Shown here: positions 37,910 to 46,191 of the stretch, one piece after another | Numbering within the stretch: position 1 is the first letter of the stretch | Layout of the letters: each line of letters opens with the position of its first letter | Assembly (NCBI RefSeq): GCF_900099995.1 | Contig: NZ_FNCZ01000001.1 | Location: forward strand, 1,240,001 to 1,304,000 | Length of the DNA stretch: 64,000 nucleotides | Direction of reading: 5' to 3' | From: Winogradskyella thalassocola | GTDB taxonomy: Bacteria > Bacteroidota > Bacteroidia > Flavobacteriales > Flavobacteriaceae | Made by a program: the position numbers and the translations under genes | Notes under the pieces: generated by a model | Told to the model about the DNA's origin: nothing | The model's database searches: none | Seen by the model: the letters and a program-made list of their open reading frames with translations, nothing else

Positions 37910-38971
37910 TTATAATACTTTCTCTAACAATTTAATATACAAATCTACACCTTCTTCAATTTCAGCGATATAAATAAACTCATCTGCTGTGTGCGAACGT
38001 GTACTGTCACCTGGTCCTAATTTTAAAGATGGACAAGTTAAAACTGCTTGATCGGATAGGGTTGGTGAACCATAAGTTTCTCTTCCTATTTCAATACCAG
38101 CTTCAACTAATTCATGATTCAAGGGAATCGAGGATGAATTTAATCGTAAGCTACGTGCCACAATACTAGTGCACGGTGATTTTTTAGCTAAGATATCAGC
38201 TATTTCCTGATTACTGTATTTATCATTAACACGGACATCAATGACTAAATCAACTTCAGCAGGAATGGCATTATGTTGTCTGCCTGCGTTGATTTGAGTT
38301 ACGGTCATTTTTACATCACCTAAAACAGGTGAGTTTCGTGCAAACTGATAATCTTTAAACCATTTTAAAACCTCAATAGTATTGTAAATTGAATTATCCT
38401 TATTTGGGTGAGCGGCATGGCCAGCTGTGCCTTTTACTTTGGCATCAAAAACGACCAAACCTTTTTCGGCAATAGCTAAATTCATTAAAGTAGGTTCGCC
38501 AACAATGGCGACATCAATTTTTGGAATGATGCTTAACATGCTATTGAGTCCGTTTGGGCCACTACTTTCTTCTTCAGCAGAAGCGACGATAACTAAATTA
38601 TAGTTAAGGTCTTTTTTGTCGTAAAAATAAGTGAAGGTTGCAATTAAAGACACTAAGCAACCACCAGCATCATTGCTGCCTAATCCGTATAATTTACCAT
38701 CTTCAACAATAGCTTTTAATGGGTTTTTGGTGTAACCATTATTAGGTTTTACGGTATCGTGATGCGAGTTTAATAATAGAGTTGGTTTGCTATCATCAAA
38801 ATATTTGTTAGTTGCCCATATGTTATGATGATCTCTTTTAAAAGGAATTTTATGTGATTTAAACCAATCTTCTATAAGCAATGCTGTGTTGTCTTCTTCT
38901 GACGAAAATGATTCTGTTTCTATAAGTTGCTTTAATAAAGCAATGGCTTGTGTGGTTAGTTTTTCAATCAT
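37910..38971 (-). CDS. argE: M20 family N-acyl-amino-acid deacylase of arginine synthesis
   Basis: 353 residues, dinuclear zinc M20 peptidase fold. Metal ligands are in L-N-S-H-H-D-T-V, G-S-N-D-A-G-G and the acidic A-E-E-E-S-S-G; V-G-E-P-T supplies a further ligand. It removes the acyl group late in arginine synthesis. Because the operon has an N-acyl-ornithine carbamoyltransferase and no ordinary argF, its substrate is probably N-acyl-citrulline rather than N-acetylornithine. It overlaps argB by 4 bp. Confidence 0.85.
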   Translation of the reverse strand: MIEKLTTQAIALLKQLIETESFSSEEDNTALLIEDWFKSHKIPFKRDHHNIWATNKYFDDSKPTLLLNSHHDTVKPNNGYTKNPLKAIVEDGKLYGLGSNDAGGCLVSLIATFTYFYDKKDLNYNLVIVASAEEESSGPNGLNSMLSIIPKIDVAIVGEPTLMNLAIAEKGLVVFDAKVKGTAGHAAHPNKDNSIYNTIEVLKWFKDYQFARNSPVLGDVKMTVTQINAGRQHNAIPAEVDLVIDVRVNDKYSNQEIADILAKKSPCTSIVARSLRLNSSSIPLNHELVEAGIEIGRETYGSPTLSDQAVLTCPSLKLGPGDSTRSHTADEFIYIAEIEEGVDLYIKLLEKVL

Positions 38972-39744
38972 TGGGTTATAGTTGTGTGTCTATTGTTGGT
39001 ATTGAAAAGCATGTCTGATTTTCCAATACAAACTTTTTGAACGTTTTGATTTATGGCATGAAAGCAATTATCTAATTTAGGTATCATGCCTTCAAATATG
39101 ATTTTGTTTGCTTTTAATGTTTTGTAGCTTTCTGTGTTGATGTTTTCAATTACAGAATCGTCATTGTTTACATCTTCTAAAACGCCATTTTTTTCAAAAC
39201 AATAATAAAGCTCTGTGTTGTAAATTGAAGCAAAGCCAATGGCTAATTCTGAAGCAATGGTATCTGCATTTGTGTTTAATAATTGACCGTTTTTGTCGTG
39301 TGTAATAGCGCAAAAAACAGGTGTAATACTGTTCTTTAAAAGTATTTCTAAGGTTTCAGTGTTCACTTGTTTTACATCGCCAGCAAATCCGTAATCAATG
39401 GGTTTTGTTGGTCGTTTATCTGAAACAATGGTGTTACCATCTGCACCAGAAAACCCAATAGCATTACAGGTGTTGGCTTGCAACTGCGCAACGATATTCT
39501 TATTGATTTTTCCAGCATAAACCATGGTGATAATATCTAAAGTATCCGCGTCTGTAATACGTCTGCCTTCATTCATTTGCACAGGAATATTCATTTGAGT
39601 CGCTAATTTAGTAGCTAATTTCCCTCCTCCATGGACTAAAATTTTAGGGCCTTTTAGAGTTGCAAAATCTGTAATGAACGCTGCTAGTGCGTCTTCATTA
39701 TCGATAATATTTCCTCCTATTTTTATGACTTTTAGTATTTTCAT
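38968..39744 (-). CDS. argB: N-acetylglutamate kinase (or N-acylglutamate kinase)
   Basis: 258 residues of the amino-acid kinase fold: K-I-G-G-N-I (7-12), V-H-G-G-G-K-L-A (about 37-44), G-F-S-G-A-D-G-N near 95-102, and the C-terminal phosphate-binding segment G-M-I-P-K-L-D. It phosphorylates the N-acylated glutamate. Its length matches the short, arginine-insensitive ArgB type, which lacks the N-terminal helix used for feedback control, as far as can be judged. Confidence 0.92.
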   Translation of the reverse strand: MKILKVIKIGGNIIDNEDALAAFITDFATLKGPKILVHGGGKLATKLATQMNIPVQMNEGRRITDADTLDIITMVYAGKINKNIVAQLQANTCNAIGFSGADGNTIVSDKRPTKPIDYGFAGDVKQVNTETLEILLKNSITPVFCAITHDKNGQLLNTNADTIASELAIGFASIYNTELYYCFEKNGVLEDVNNDDSVIENINTESYKTLKANKIIFEGMIPKLDNCFHAINQNVQKVCIGKSDMLFNTNNRHTTITQ

Positions 39745-39756
39745 CTTGTTGTTTTT

Positions 39757-39818
39757 GTCATTCTGAGAGAAGCGAAGAATCTTAAACTAAGAGATTCTTC
39801 ACTATGTTCAGAATGACA
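39757..39818. repeat. Family D inverted repeat between argF' and argB
   Basis: TGTCATTCTGAG...GAAGAATCT (39757-39783) faces its inverted copy AGATTCTTC...TCAGAATGACA (39792-39818) around an 8-bp loop. The outer 11 bp and inner 9 bp pair perfectly. The element TGTCATTCTGAGxGAAGCGAAGAATCT is a dispersed repeat widely seen in Bacteroidota genomes. Confidence 0.85.
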
Positions 39819-39829
39819 TTCGTTTACTT

Positions 39830-40765
39830 TTATAAATCCTCCAAAATCTGTTTCAAAACAATCTGCGCAGCATACGTTCTATTATTCGCTTGTTTAATCA
39901 CCACAGATTGTTCACTATCTAAAACGGCATCTTCCACCACAACATTTCGTCTTACAGGTAAACAATGCATAAATTTGGCATCACCTAATTTGGCTTTCGT
40001 TATCATCCAATTTTCATCTTGGTTTAGGATTTTACCGTAGTCTTTATAGTTACTCCAGTTTTTGACATAAACAAAATCGGCATCTTTTAAAGCGTCTACT
40101 TGGTTGTGGTTTATAGGCGTGTCTTTGGTGATGGCTTCGCTTAATTCATAACCTTCAGGATGCGTTATTGTGAAATCAACTTCTAAATCTTGCATCATTT
40201 CTACAAACGAATTCGCAACCGCTTGTGGTAATGCTTTGGGATGTGGCGCCCAAGATAACACGACTTTAGGCTTTGCTTTTTCGGTTAATTCAGAAATTGT
40301 AATGGCATCTGCCAAAGCTTGTAAAGGATGTGCTGTAGCGCTTTCCATATTTACAATCGGAACAGTCGCATATTTTTTAAAGTTATTGAGGATATATTCG
40401 GATTCATCCTTCGCTTTGTTTTGTAGCGTTGGAAATGCTCTCACAGCAATAATATCTGCATATTGCGAAATAACTTGTGCGGCTTCTTTGATATGTTCAG
40501 ATGAATTACCGTTCATCACTGTGCCGTCTTCAAATTCAATATTCCAAGCGTCATTAACGTTTAAAATCATCACTTCCATGCCTAGGTTTTTTGCTGCTTT
40601 TTCAGTGCTTAATCGTGTTCTTAAACTCGAATTAAAAAAGAGCATGACTAAAGTTTTATGTTTCCCTAAGTCTTGAAATCCAAAAGGATTCATCTTCAAT
40701 AAGATGGCTTCCTTTATGGTTTGTGACAAGTTGGGCAAATCTTTTATTTGGGTGTAATTTTTCAT
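39830..40765 (-). CDS. argF': N-acylornithine carbamoyltransferase (acetyl- or succinyl-)
   Basis: 311 residues from the ATG at 40763-40765. It carbamoylates N-acylornithine to N-acylcitrulline. The carbamoyl-phosphate motif S-S-L-R-T-R is at 46-51 and H-C-L-P-V-R-R near 255. It lines up with Bacteroides-type SOTCase and Xanthomonas AOTCase rather than with OTCase (W-A-P-H-P-K-A-L-P-Q-A-V, T-H-P-E-G-Y-E-L). In G-N-S-S-E-H (86-91) the specificity position is Ser89, where AOTCase has Glu and SOTCase has Pro. A longer reading from 40795 would start inside a palindrome and is not preferred. Confidence 0.88.
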   Translation of the reverse strand: MKNYTQIKDLPNLSQTIKEAILLKMNPFGFQDLGKHKTLVMLFFNSSLRTRLSTEKAAKNLGMEVMILNVNDAWNIEFEDGTVMNGNSSEHIKEAAQVISQYADIIAVRAFPTLQNKAKDESEYILNNFKKYATVPIVNMESATAHPLQALADAITISELTEKAKPKVVLSWAPHPKALPQAVANSFVEMMQDLEVDFTITHPEGYELSEAITKDTPINHNQVDALKDADFVYVKNWSNYKDYGKILNQDENWMITKAKLGDAKFMHCLPVRRNVVVEDAVLDSEQSVVIKQANNRTYAAQIVLKQILEDL

Positions 40766-40771
40766 ATTCAT

Positions 40772-40789
40772 TTCCCACGAAAGTGGGAA
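40772..40789 (-). repeat. Family B hairpin 6 bp before argF'
   Basis: On the minus strand TTCCCAC-TTTC-GTGGGAA, a perfect 7-bp stem, preceded by GAGA and ending 6 bp before the argF' start codon. Confidence 0.75.
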
Positions 40790-40832
40790 TCTCATTAATT
40801 AAACTTTAATTCTAAGGTTTTTAAATTAATCC

Positions 40833-41966
40833 TTATTTCTTTTTTAATTCATTTTCCAAGGCTTCAAAAAATACATCAATGTGTTTTTTCTGAATCGTTA
40901 AAGGTGGAAGAATTCTTATCAAATTAGGATTTGTAGCACTTCCAGTAAAAATATGATGATCGAAAATTAGCTTTTTTCTCAATTCTGCAATCGGGAAATC
41001 GAATTCTAATCCTATCATTAAACCACGACCTTTGATTGATTTTAAGTTTGGTAATCCTTTTGCTTTTTCTTGAAAATAATCAGCAATGTTCTTCGCATTT
41101 TGCATCAGCTTTTCGTCTTCTAAAACATCTAAAACAGAAAGCGTTGCAGCGCATGCCAAATGGTTGCCACCAAAGGTGGTGCCTAATAAACCAAAAGAGG
41201 CTTCAATTGAAGGATGGATTAAAATCCCTCCAACCGGAAAACCATTTCCCATGCCTTTGGCAATAGAAATAATATCTGGTGTGATATTATGTTTTTGAAA
41301 TGCGAAAAAGTCGCCAGTTCTGCCAAATCCAGATTGTACTTCGTCTGCAATAAATGCTGTGTTGTATTGTTTGCAAAGTTGTTCTAGTCCTTGATAGAAT
41401 TCCGTTGTACTTTGGTCCAAGCCACCAACACCTTGGATAAATTCTACGATGACAGCGCAAGTTTCGTTTTGTTTTAAAATGGTTTCAACCGTGTCTAAGT
41501 CACCTAATTCTACAAAATCAACTTTTTGTTGCGCATTAATTGGTGCAACAATTTTAGGATTGTCAGTTGCGGCAACTGCAGCAGAAGTTCTGCCATGAAA
41601 CGAGTTTTTAAAAGCTAAAACTTTTTGTTTGCCATTGTGGAATGATGCTAGTTTTAAAGCATTTTCATTGGCTTCTGCTCCGGAATTACACAAAAATAAT
41701 TGGTAATCTTTACAGCCAGAAAGCGCTTCTAATTTATCAGCTAATTCAACTTGTAATGGATTTTGAATCGCATTACTATAGAAACCCAATTTTTCAACCT
41801 GATTAGAAATAGCTGATACATATTTTGGATGTGAATGTCCAATAGAAATCACAGCATGGCCTCCATAAAGATCTAAGTATTCAACATTTTTATCATCATA
41901 AACGTAAATATCTTTGGCGCTTACAGGAGTGATGTCGAATAATGGGTATACATTAAATAAACTCAT
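40833..41966 (-). CDS. argD: N-acetylornithine aminotransferase
   Basis: 377 residues, class III PLP aminotransferase. It converts N-acylglutamate semialdehyde to N-acylornithine with glutamate as amino donor. The PLP lysine is K237 in I-S-I-A-K-G-M-G-N-G; N-S-G-A-E-A-N (94-100) and I-A-D-E-V-Q-S-G-F-G-R-T-G (206-218) are family signatures. It overlaps proC by 4 bp. Confidence 0.93.
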   Translation of the reverse strand: MSLFNVYPLFDITPVSAKDIYVYDDKNVEYLDLYGGHAVISIGHSHPKYVSAISNQVEKLGFYSNAIQNPLQVELADKLEALSGCKDYQLFLCNSGAEANENALKLASFHNGKQKVLAFKNSFHGRTSAAVAATDNPKIVAPINAQQKVDFVELGDLDTVETILKQNETCAVIVEFIQGVGGLDQSTTEFYQGLEQLCKQYNTAFIADEVQSGFGRTGDFFAFQKHNITPDIISIAKGMGNGFPVGGILIHPSIEASFGLLGTTFGGNHLACAATLSVLDVLEDEKLMQNAKNIADYFQEKAKGLPNLKSIKGRGLMIGLEFDFPIAELRKKLIFDHHIFTGSATNPNLIRILPPLTIQKKHIDVFFEALENELKKK

Positions 41967-42763
41967 ATCTGCTCTTTTTTAATGTTACTAATTTTATTGA
42001 ACGAAGCGACCATACCTTGAATTAAAGACGAACTTAATCCTTTGTGCTCCATTTCGTTTAAACCTTCAATAGTACAGCCTTTTGGTGTGGTAACGCGGTC
42101 TATTTCTTCTTCCGGATGATGCCCATTTGTTATTAATAAATTGGCAGCTCCTTCACTAGTGTACATGGCTAATTCTTGTGCTTCTTTAGCATCAAAACCT
42201 AATTGAATAGCAGCCTGTGTTGTCGCTCTTATTAATCGCATCCAAAATGCAATACCACTCGCGCAAACCACGGTTGCGGCTTGCATTTGAGATTCTGGAA
42301 TAGCCAAGGTGTGACCTAATCTATTAAAAATAGCTTCAGCAATAGGTATGCGTTTTTTGCCGTTTTCATTACTACACATGCAAGTCATGGATTTACCAAC
42401 CGCAATGGCTGTATTTGGCATAGCTCTGATAATAAATTGATCTGTACCGACAATAGCTTCAATTTTTGGAATTAAAAATCCTGTGATTGTGGAAATTAAA
42501 ACGTGTTTTTCGGTTAAATGTGGTTTAATGTCGTTCAGAATCGTCTCAAAATGTGTTGGTTGAACGGCGAAGATTAAAATATCAGATTGTTTAACAGCTT
42601 CAATATTATCGGTTGTTAATGTTACATTCTTATAACCATCTAAATCTTGAATACCGCTCAAGTTTCGTTTGGTTAAGTATAGTGTGGTAATGGCGTTGTT
42701 GGTGATTAATCCCTTTGCGATGGACTTTCCTAAATTGCCTGTTCCTATGATTGCTATTTTCAT
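41963..42763 (-). CDS. proC: Pyrroline-5-carboxylate reductase
   Basis: 266 residues. It reduces pyrroline-5-carboxylate to proline. The N-terminal Rossmann motif is I-A-I-I-G-T-G-N-L-G-K-S-I; R-A-M-P-N-T-A and the C-terminal T-P-K-G-C-T-I-E-G-L are ProC signatures. Its presence inside the arginine operon ties proline and arginine synthesis to the same control. No proA or proB lies in the window. Confidence 0.92.
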   Translation of the reverse strand: MKIAIIGTGNLGKSIAKGLITNNAITTLYLTKRNLSGIQDLDGYKNVTLTTDNIEAVKQSDILIFAVQPTHFETILNDIKPHLTEKHVLISTITGFLIPKIEAIVGTDQFIIRAMPNTAIAVGKSMTCMCSNENGKKRIPIAEAIFNRLGHTLAIPESQMQAATVVCASGIAFWMRLIRATTQAAIQLGFDAKEAQELAMYTSEGAANLLITNGHHPEEEIDRVTTPKGCTIEGLNEMEHKGLSSSLIQGMVASFNKISNIKKEQI

Positions 42764-42830
42764 TTTGCTTTTCTATTCTTTTTTAATGGTAAAATGTGTT
42801 CGCATTAAAAAATGCTCGGTTCATATTTAT

Positions 42831-42964
42831 TAACCGCGAAAGCGGTTATCTCTTTAAGTTAAACTTTATTTTAATCGAGACCTTTCGACTGCGCTCATTG
42901 TGACAACTTTTATCGATTTTAAATTTGATTTTAGACCTGCTAGGTTTTTGAAATCTGACAGGTT
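42831..42964. repeat. Repeat-filled gap between argC and proC (families B, C, A)
   Basis: Three elements in a row: B-type TAACCGC-GAAA-GCGGTTA (42831-42848), a C-type TTTCGACTGCGCTCA-type remnant (42881-42905), and an A-type imperfect palindrome GACCTGCTAGG...TCTGACAGG (42933-42964). No gene is seen in the 211-bp gap. Confidence 0.7.
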
Positions 42965-42974
42965 TGAATGTGTG

Positions 42975-43952
42975 TTAAAAATAATTAGCCTTTAATTTTA
43001 AGCCTTCAGTTTCCTCATATCCAAAAATTAAATTCATGTTTTGAATGGCTTGTCCTGATGCTCCTTTTAATAAGTTATCGATGATACTCGTGACTAATAA
43101 TTTATCGTTGTGTTTATGTAAATGAAGGATGCATTTATTGGTGTTGACCACTTGTTTTAAATGAATGTCCTCATCGGAAACAAACGTAAATGCAGCGTCC
43201 TTATAAAATTCTGTATATAATTGTTTTGCCTCTTCTAAACTGCCTTCATATTTCGTGTAAAGTGTGGCAAAAATGCCTCTCGAAAAATTCCCACGATTGG
43301 GCATAAAGTTGATATCGGACTTAAAATCTGATTGTAATTGATTTACAGTTTGATTAATTTCTCCTAAATGCTGATGCGTAAAAGCTTTATAATGAGAAAA
43401 GTTATTATCTCTCCATGTAAAATGTGTGGTTGTAGATAATGAAGTTCCTGCACCTGTGGCGCCTGTCACGGCATTAATATGAACATCGTCTTGTAACGTT
43501 TCGGCTTTAGCTAAAGGCAATACGGCTAATTGAATCGCGGTTGCAAAACATCCAGGATTAGCAATATAATTCGCTTTTTTTATGGCTTCTTTGTTTAATT
43601 CAGGTAAACCATAAACAAACGTTTTGCCATCTAAATTTGACTCTGCGTTTAGTCTGAAATCATTACTTAAGTCAATGATTTTAGTCGCGTCGGAAAAGCT
43701 GTTATTTTCTAAAAACGCTTTTGAATTGCCATGACCTAAACATAAAAACAGGACATCAACTTCTGCATTTATGGCATCTGAAAAGACTAAATCTGTAGAG
43801 CCTAATAAATCTTGATGTACCTTACTAACTTTGTTTCCAGCGTTAGAGGTACTGTAAATAAAATCGATTTCTACTTTAGAGTGATGAATCAATAATCTAA
43901 TTAATTCTCCTGCTGTGTAACCAGCGCCCCCAATGATACCTGCTTTGATCAT
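42975..43952 (-). CDS. argC: N-acetyl-gamma-glutamyl-phosphate reductase
   Basis: 325 residues. It reduces N-acylglutamyl phosphate to the semialdehyde with NADPH. N-terminal G-I-I-G-G-A-G-Y-T-A-G-E-L is the nucleotide-binding loop and Cys135 in A-N-P-G-C-F-A-T the catalytic thiol. T-G-A-T-G-A-G and H-Q-H-L-G-E are further ArgC motifs. It overlaps argG by 4 bp. Confidence 0.94.
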   Translation of the reverse strand: MIKAGIIGGAGYTAGELIRLLIHHSKVEIDFIYSTSNAGNKVSKVHQDLLGSTDLVFSDAINAEVDVLFLCLGHGNSKAFLENNSFSDATKIIDLSNDFRLNAESNLDGKTFVYGLPELNKEAIKKANYIANPGCFATAIQLAVLPLAKAETLQDDVHINAVTGATGAGTSLSTTTHFTWRDNNFSHYKAFTHQHLGEINQTVNQLQSDFKSDINFMPNRGNFSRGIFATLYTKYEGSLEEAKQLYTEFYKDAAFTFVSDEDIHLKQVVNTNKCILHLHKHNDKLLVTSIIDNLLKGASGQAIQNMNLIFGYEETEGLKLKANYF

Positions 43953-45136
43953 GATTCTGAATTTACTTGCTGATAAATCTTATTCTGATTGCCAAATATT
44001 TTAATAAATCCTTTAGCTTCATCTGCGGTCCAGCCTTTATTTTCTTCACCATAACTTCCGAATTTAGCATTCATTAAATCGTGTTTAGATTTGATGCCTT
44101 CTAAAGAAAAATGATAAGGCTTAAGTGTTACGATCACGTCACCTGAAACTTTATCTTGACTACTTTGTAAAAAGGCTTCCATATCTCGCATTACAGGATC
44201 TAAATATTGACCTTCGTGTAGGTGCATGCCATAGAAATTAGACATATAATCTTTATGTTGCAGTTGCCATTTCGTCAACGTGTGTTTTTCAAGTAAATGA
44301 TGTGCTTTGATGATAATTAAAGCCGCTGCGGCTTCAAAACCAACACGACCTTTAATACCAACAATCGTATCTCCAACATGTATATCGCGACCAATGGCAT
44401 AAGCCGAAGCTAAATTATTTAAGACTTCAATATTAACTTCAGGATTATTTTCAACACCATTTAAAGCAACTAATTCACCTTTAGAAAATGTTAAGACTAC
44501 TTTTTCAGGATCTGAATGTTTTAATTGTGAAGGGTAAGCTGAATCTGGTAATGGTTTTTCAGATGTTAAAGTTTCTTCTCCTCCAACACTCGTGCCCCAA
44601 AGTCCTTTGTTTACTGAGTATTTAGCTTTGTTCCAGGACATATCGATTCCGTTTTCAATAAGGTAATCAATTTCTTGTTGTCTACTTAAACTTCCATCTC
44701 GTATAGGTGTAATGATTTCAATTTCTGGTGCTATAGTCTGAAAAATCATATCAAAACGCACTTGATCGTTTCCTGCTCCAGTACTTCCGTGTGCAATATA
44801 TTTAGCGTCTATGCTTTTGGCATATTGTACAATTTCAATGGCCTGAATAATACGTTCTGCACTAACAGATAAAGGGTACGTGTTATTCTTTAAAACATTT
44901 CCAAAGATTAGATACTTAATTACTTTATCATAATACGATGCAATAGCATCAATGTTCTTATATGTTGAAACGCCCATTTTATAAGCATTACTTTCAATAG
45001 TTTTAATTTCTTCTTGAGTAAATCCACCGGTATTCACACTAACCGCATGAACATCATATCCTGCTTTACTTAAACTTACTGCGCAGTAAGAGGTGTCTAA
45101 TCCTCCGCTATATGCTATAACTAATTTTTTACTCAT
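43949..45136 (-). CDS. argG: Argininosuccinate synthase
   Basis: 395 residues. It joins citrulline and aspartate at ATP cost. The ATP pyrophosphatase motif A-Y-S-G-G-L-D-T-S is at 9-17; G-S-T-G-A-G-N-D-Q-V-R-F and S-V-N-K-G-L-W-G-T-S are typical. It overlaps the upstream acetyltransferase gene by 8 bp. Confidence 0.94.
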   Translation of the reverse strand: MSKKLVIAYSGGLDTSYCAVSLSKAGYDVHAVSVNTGGFTQEEIKTIESNAYKMGVSTYKNIDAIASYYDKVIKYLIFGNVLKNNTYPLSVSAERIIQAIEIVQYAKSIDAKYIAHGSTGAGNDQVRFDMIFQTIAPEIEIITPIRDGSLSRQQEIDYLIENGIDMSWNKAKYSVNKGLWGTSVGGEETLTSEKPLPDSAYPSQLKHSDPEKVVLTFSKGELVALNGVENNPEVNIEVLNNLASAYAIGRDIHVGDTIVGIKGRVGFEAAAALIIIKAHHLLEKHTLTKWQLQHKDYMSNFYGMHLHEGQYLDPVMRDMEAFLQSSQDKVSGDVIVTLKPYHFSLEGIKSKHDLMNAKFGSYGEENKGWTADEAKGFIKIFGNQNKIYQQVNSES

Positions 45137-45758
45137 CTTTTTTGTCTTTTTTTAAAAACATATTCTGTTTTATCAATTTTAATCGTGTCCATACTTTCTT
45201 GTCGTAAGGACGTTCTTTGGGTTTTGATGTTTCGGCTTTAGCAGGATCATATAACATCCCTGTACACAAGCACATTTTTTGCTCTGTACGTGTTAAAACA
45301 TCGAAATTTTTACATGTTTGGCAGCCTTTCCAGAAAGATTGGTCGTCTGTTAATTCTGAAAATGTAACAGGTTTATAACCTAATTCGCTATTCATTTTCA
45401 TAACCGCTAAACCTGTGGTAATACTAAAAACTTTTGAATCTGGAAACTTGGTTCTTGAATGTTCAAAAATGACTTTCTTGATCTGTTTGGCAAGGCCTAG
45501 ATTTCTAAAATCAGGATGAACGATTAAGCCAGAATTTGCCACAAATTTACCATGACTCCATGCTTCTATATAACAGAACCCAGCAAATTGATCTCCTTCT
45601 AAAGCAATAACAGCATTACCATTTTCCATTTTGGTGATGATGTATTCTGGTTGCCGTTTTGCAATACCTGTACCTCTAACTTTAGCAGCTTCGGCAATGG
45701 TTTCGCAAATAAGTTCTGCGTAAATGCTATGTGATTTATCAGCAATAACAATTTTCAT
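45129..45758 (-). CDS. GNAT acetyltransferase heading the arg operon, probable N-acylglutamate synthase
   Basis: 209 residues. The N-terminal 130 residues form a GNAT domain with acetyl-CoA loop R-N-L-G-L-A (85-90) and an H-P-D-F-R strand. The tail has four cysteines, C146 and C149 (G-C-Q-T-C) and C163 and C165 (M-C-L-C), in a metal-site-like layout, then a basic end. As the first gene of an operon that otherwise lacks argA or argJ, it is the best candidate for making N-acetyl- (or N-succinyl-) glutamate. That role is inferred from position, since GNAT substrates cannot be read from sequence. It lies behind an Arg-rich leader ORF. Confidence 0.75.
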   Translation of the reverse strand: MKIVIADKSHSIYAELICETIAEAAKVRGTGIAKRQPEYIITKMENGNAVIALEGDQFAGFCYIEAWSHGKFVANSGLIVHPDFRNLGLAKQIKKVIFEHSRTKFPDSKVFSITTGLAVMKMNSELGYKPVTFSELTDDQSFWKGCQTCKNFDVLTRTEQKMCLCTGMLYDPAKAETSKPKERPYDKKVWTRLKLIKQNMFLKKDKKDE

Positions 45759-45947
45759 TGTGATTGTTTTTTATAGATTATAAAATGTTTGATTTTCTTT
45801 TGAATGAAGAACTGGACACACCTAAGTTCCTAATATAAATTGTACCCTTACGGGCGACGACTTAAAATATGGCGTACAGAAACCAGCTTAGTAGTTGGGG
45901 CTGCTATAGTTGAAAAAAGAGATAAATGTGATGAATTGTTCAATGTG

Positions 45948-45999
45948 AAAAAAAAATTAAAATTGATTAACTAAATGGTTTAAAGTAGATTCCATTAGC
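45948..45999 (-). terminator. Candidate attenuator terminator of the arg operon
   Basis: On the minus strand GCTAATGG (45992-45999) can pair with CCATTTAGT (45970-45978) with one bulged base, around a 13-base loop. Nine T residues follow at 45948-45956 after an AT-rich spacer of 13 bases. The stem is weak and the T run is not immediate, so this is tentative. Its 5' arm overlaps the end and stop codon of the leader ORF. Confidence 0.4.
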
Positions 46000-46060
46000 G
46001 ACGTCGCTTGTTTAATAACAAGCGTGTGGGTCTTTCAATTCTATTTCTTTGACTTAACAT
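45995..46060 (-). CDS. Arginine-rich leader peptide of the arg operon
   Basis: ATG at 46058-46060 to TAA at 45995-45997, 21 codons. Seven are Arg (positions 5, 7, 10, 13, 19, 20, 21) and the peptide ends Lys-Arg-Arg-Arg-stop. It lies 236 bp upstream of the first arg gene, on the same strand, in an otherwise gene-free leader. An 8-bp perfect stem (CGCTTGTT/AACAAGCG, 46005-46024) lies within its last third and a T9 tract follows 38 bp after the stop. This is the classic layout of ribosome-mediated attenuation: scarce charged tRNA-Arg would stall the ribosome on the CGA-CGT-CGC run. It was found by eye and no homologue is claimed. The rest of the gap 45759-46191 holds AT-rich sequence and small GC hairpins (CCCGTAAGGG). 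Confidence 0.75.
   Translation of the reverse strand: MLSQRNRIERPTRLLLNKRRR
46005..46024 (-). promoter_or_regulatory. Hairpin inside the arg leader ORF
   Basis: Perfect 8-bp stem with a 4-base loop covering leader codons 13 to 19. A ribosome translating the Arg codons would melt it. It is adjacent to the 12-bp palindrome AGCGACGTCGCT, which contains the three terminal Arg codons. Confidence 0.6.
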
Positions 46061-46191
46061 AATGTAAATTTAAAATTAATATTTAAATATTGACTTAATA
46101 TGTGGGCTTTTATGAAATTTTTATCAAATTCATAATTCTTTTAAAAAATACTTTAAATAATTCAAATTGAGTGGCTTCAAAGCGCCTTTTA

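Noticed and set aside
40766-40795. Longer N-terminus for ArgF'.
   Set aside because: The extra codons come from a family B palindrome and the ATG at 40765 gives the normal start.
37841-42964. Closely spaced palindromes in the arg operon, considered as a CRISPR-like array.
   Set aside because: Repeats belong to different families, are separated by whole genes and show no regular spacers or cas genes.
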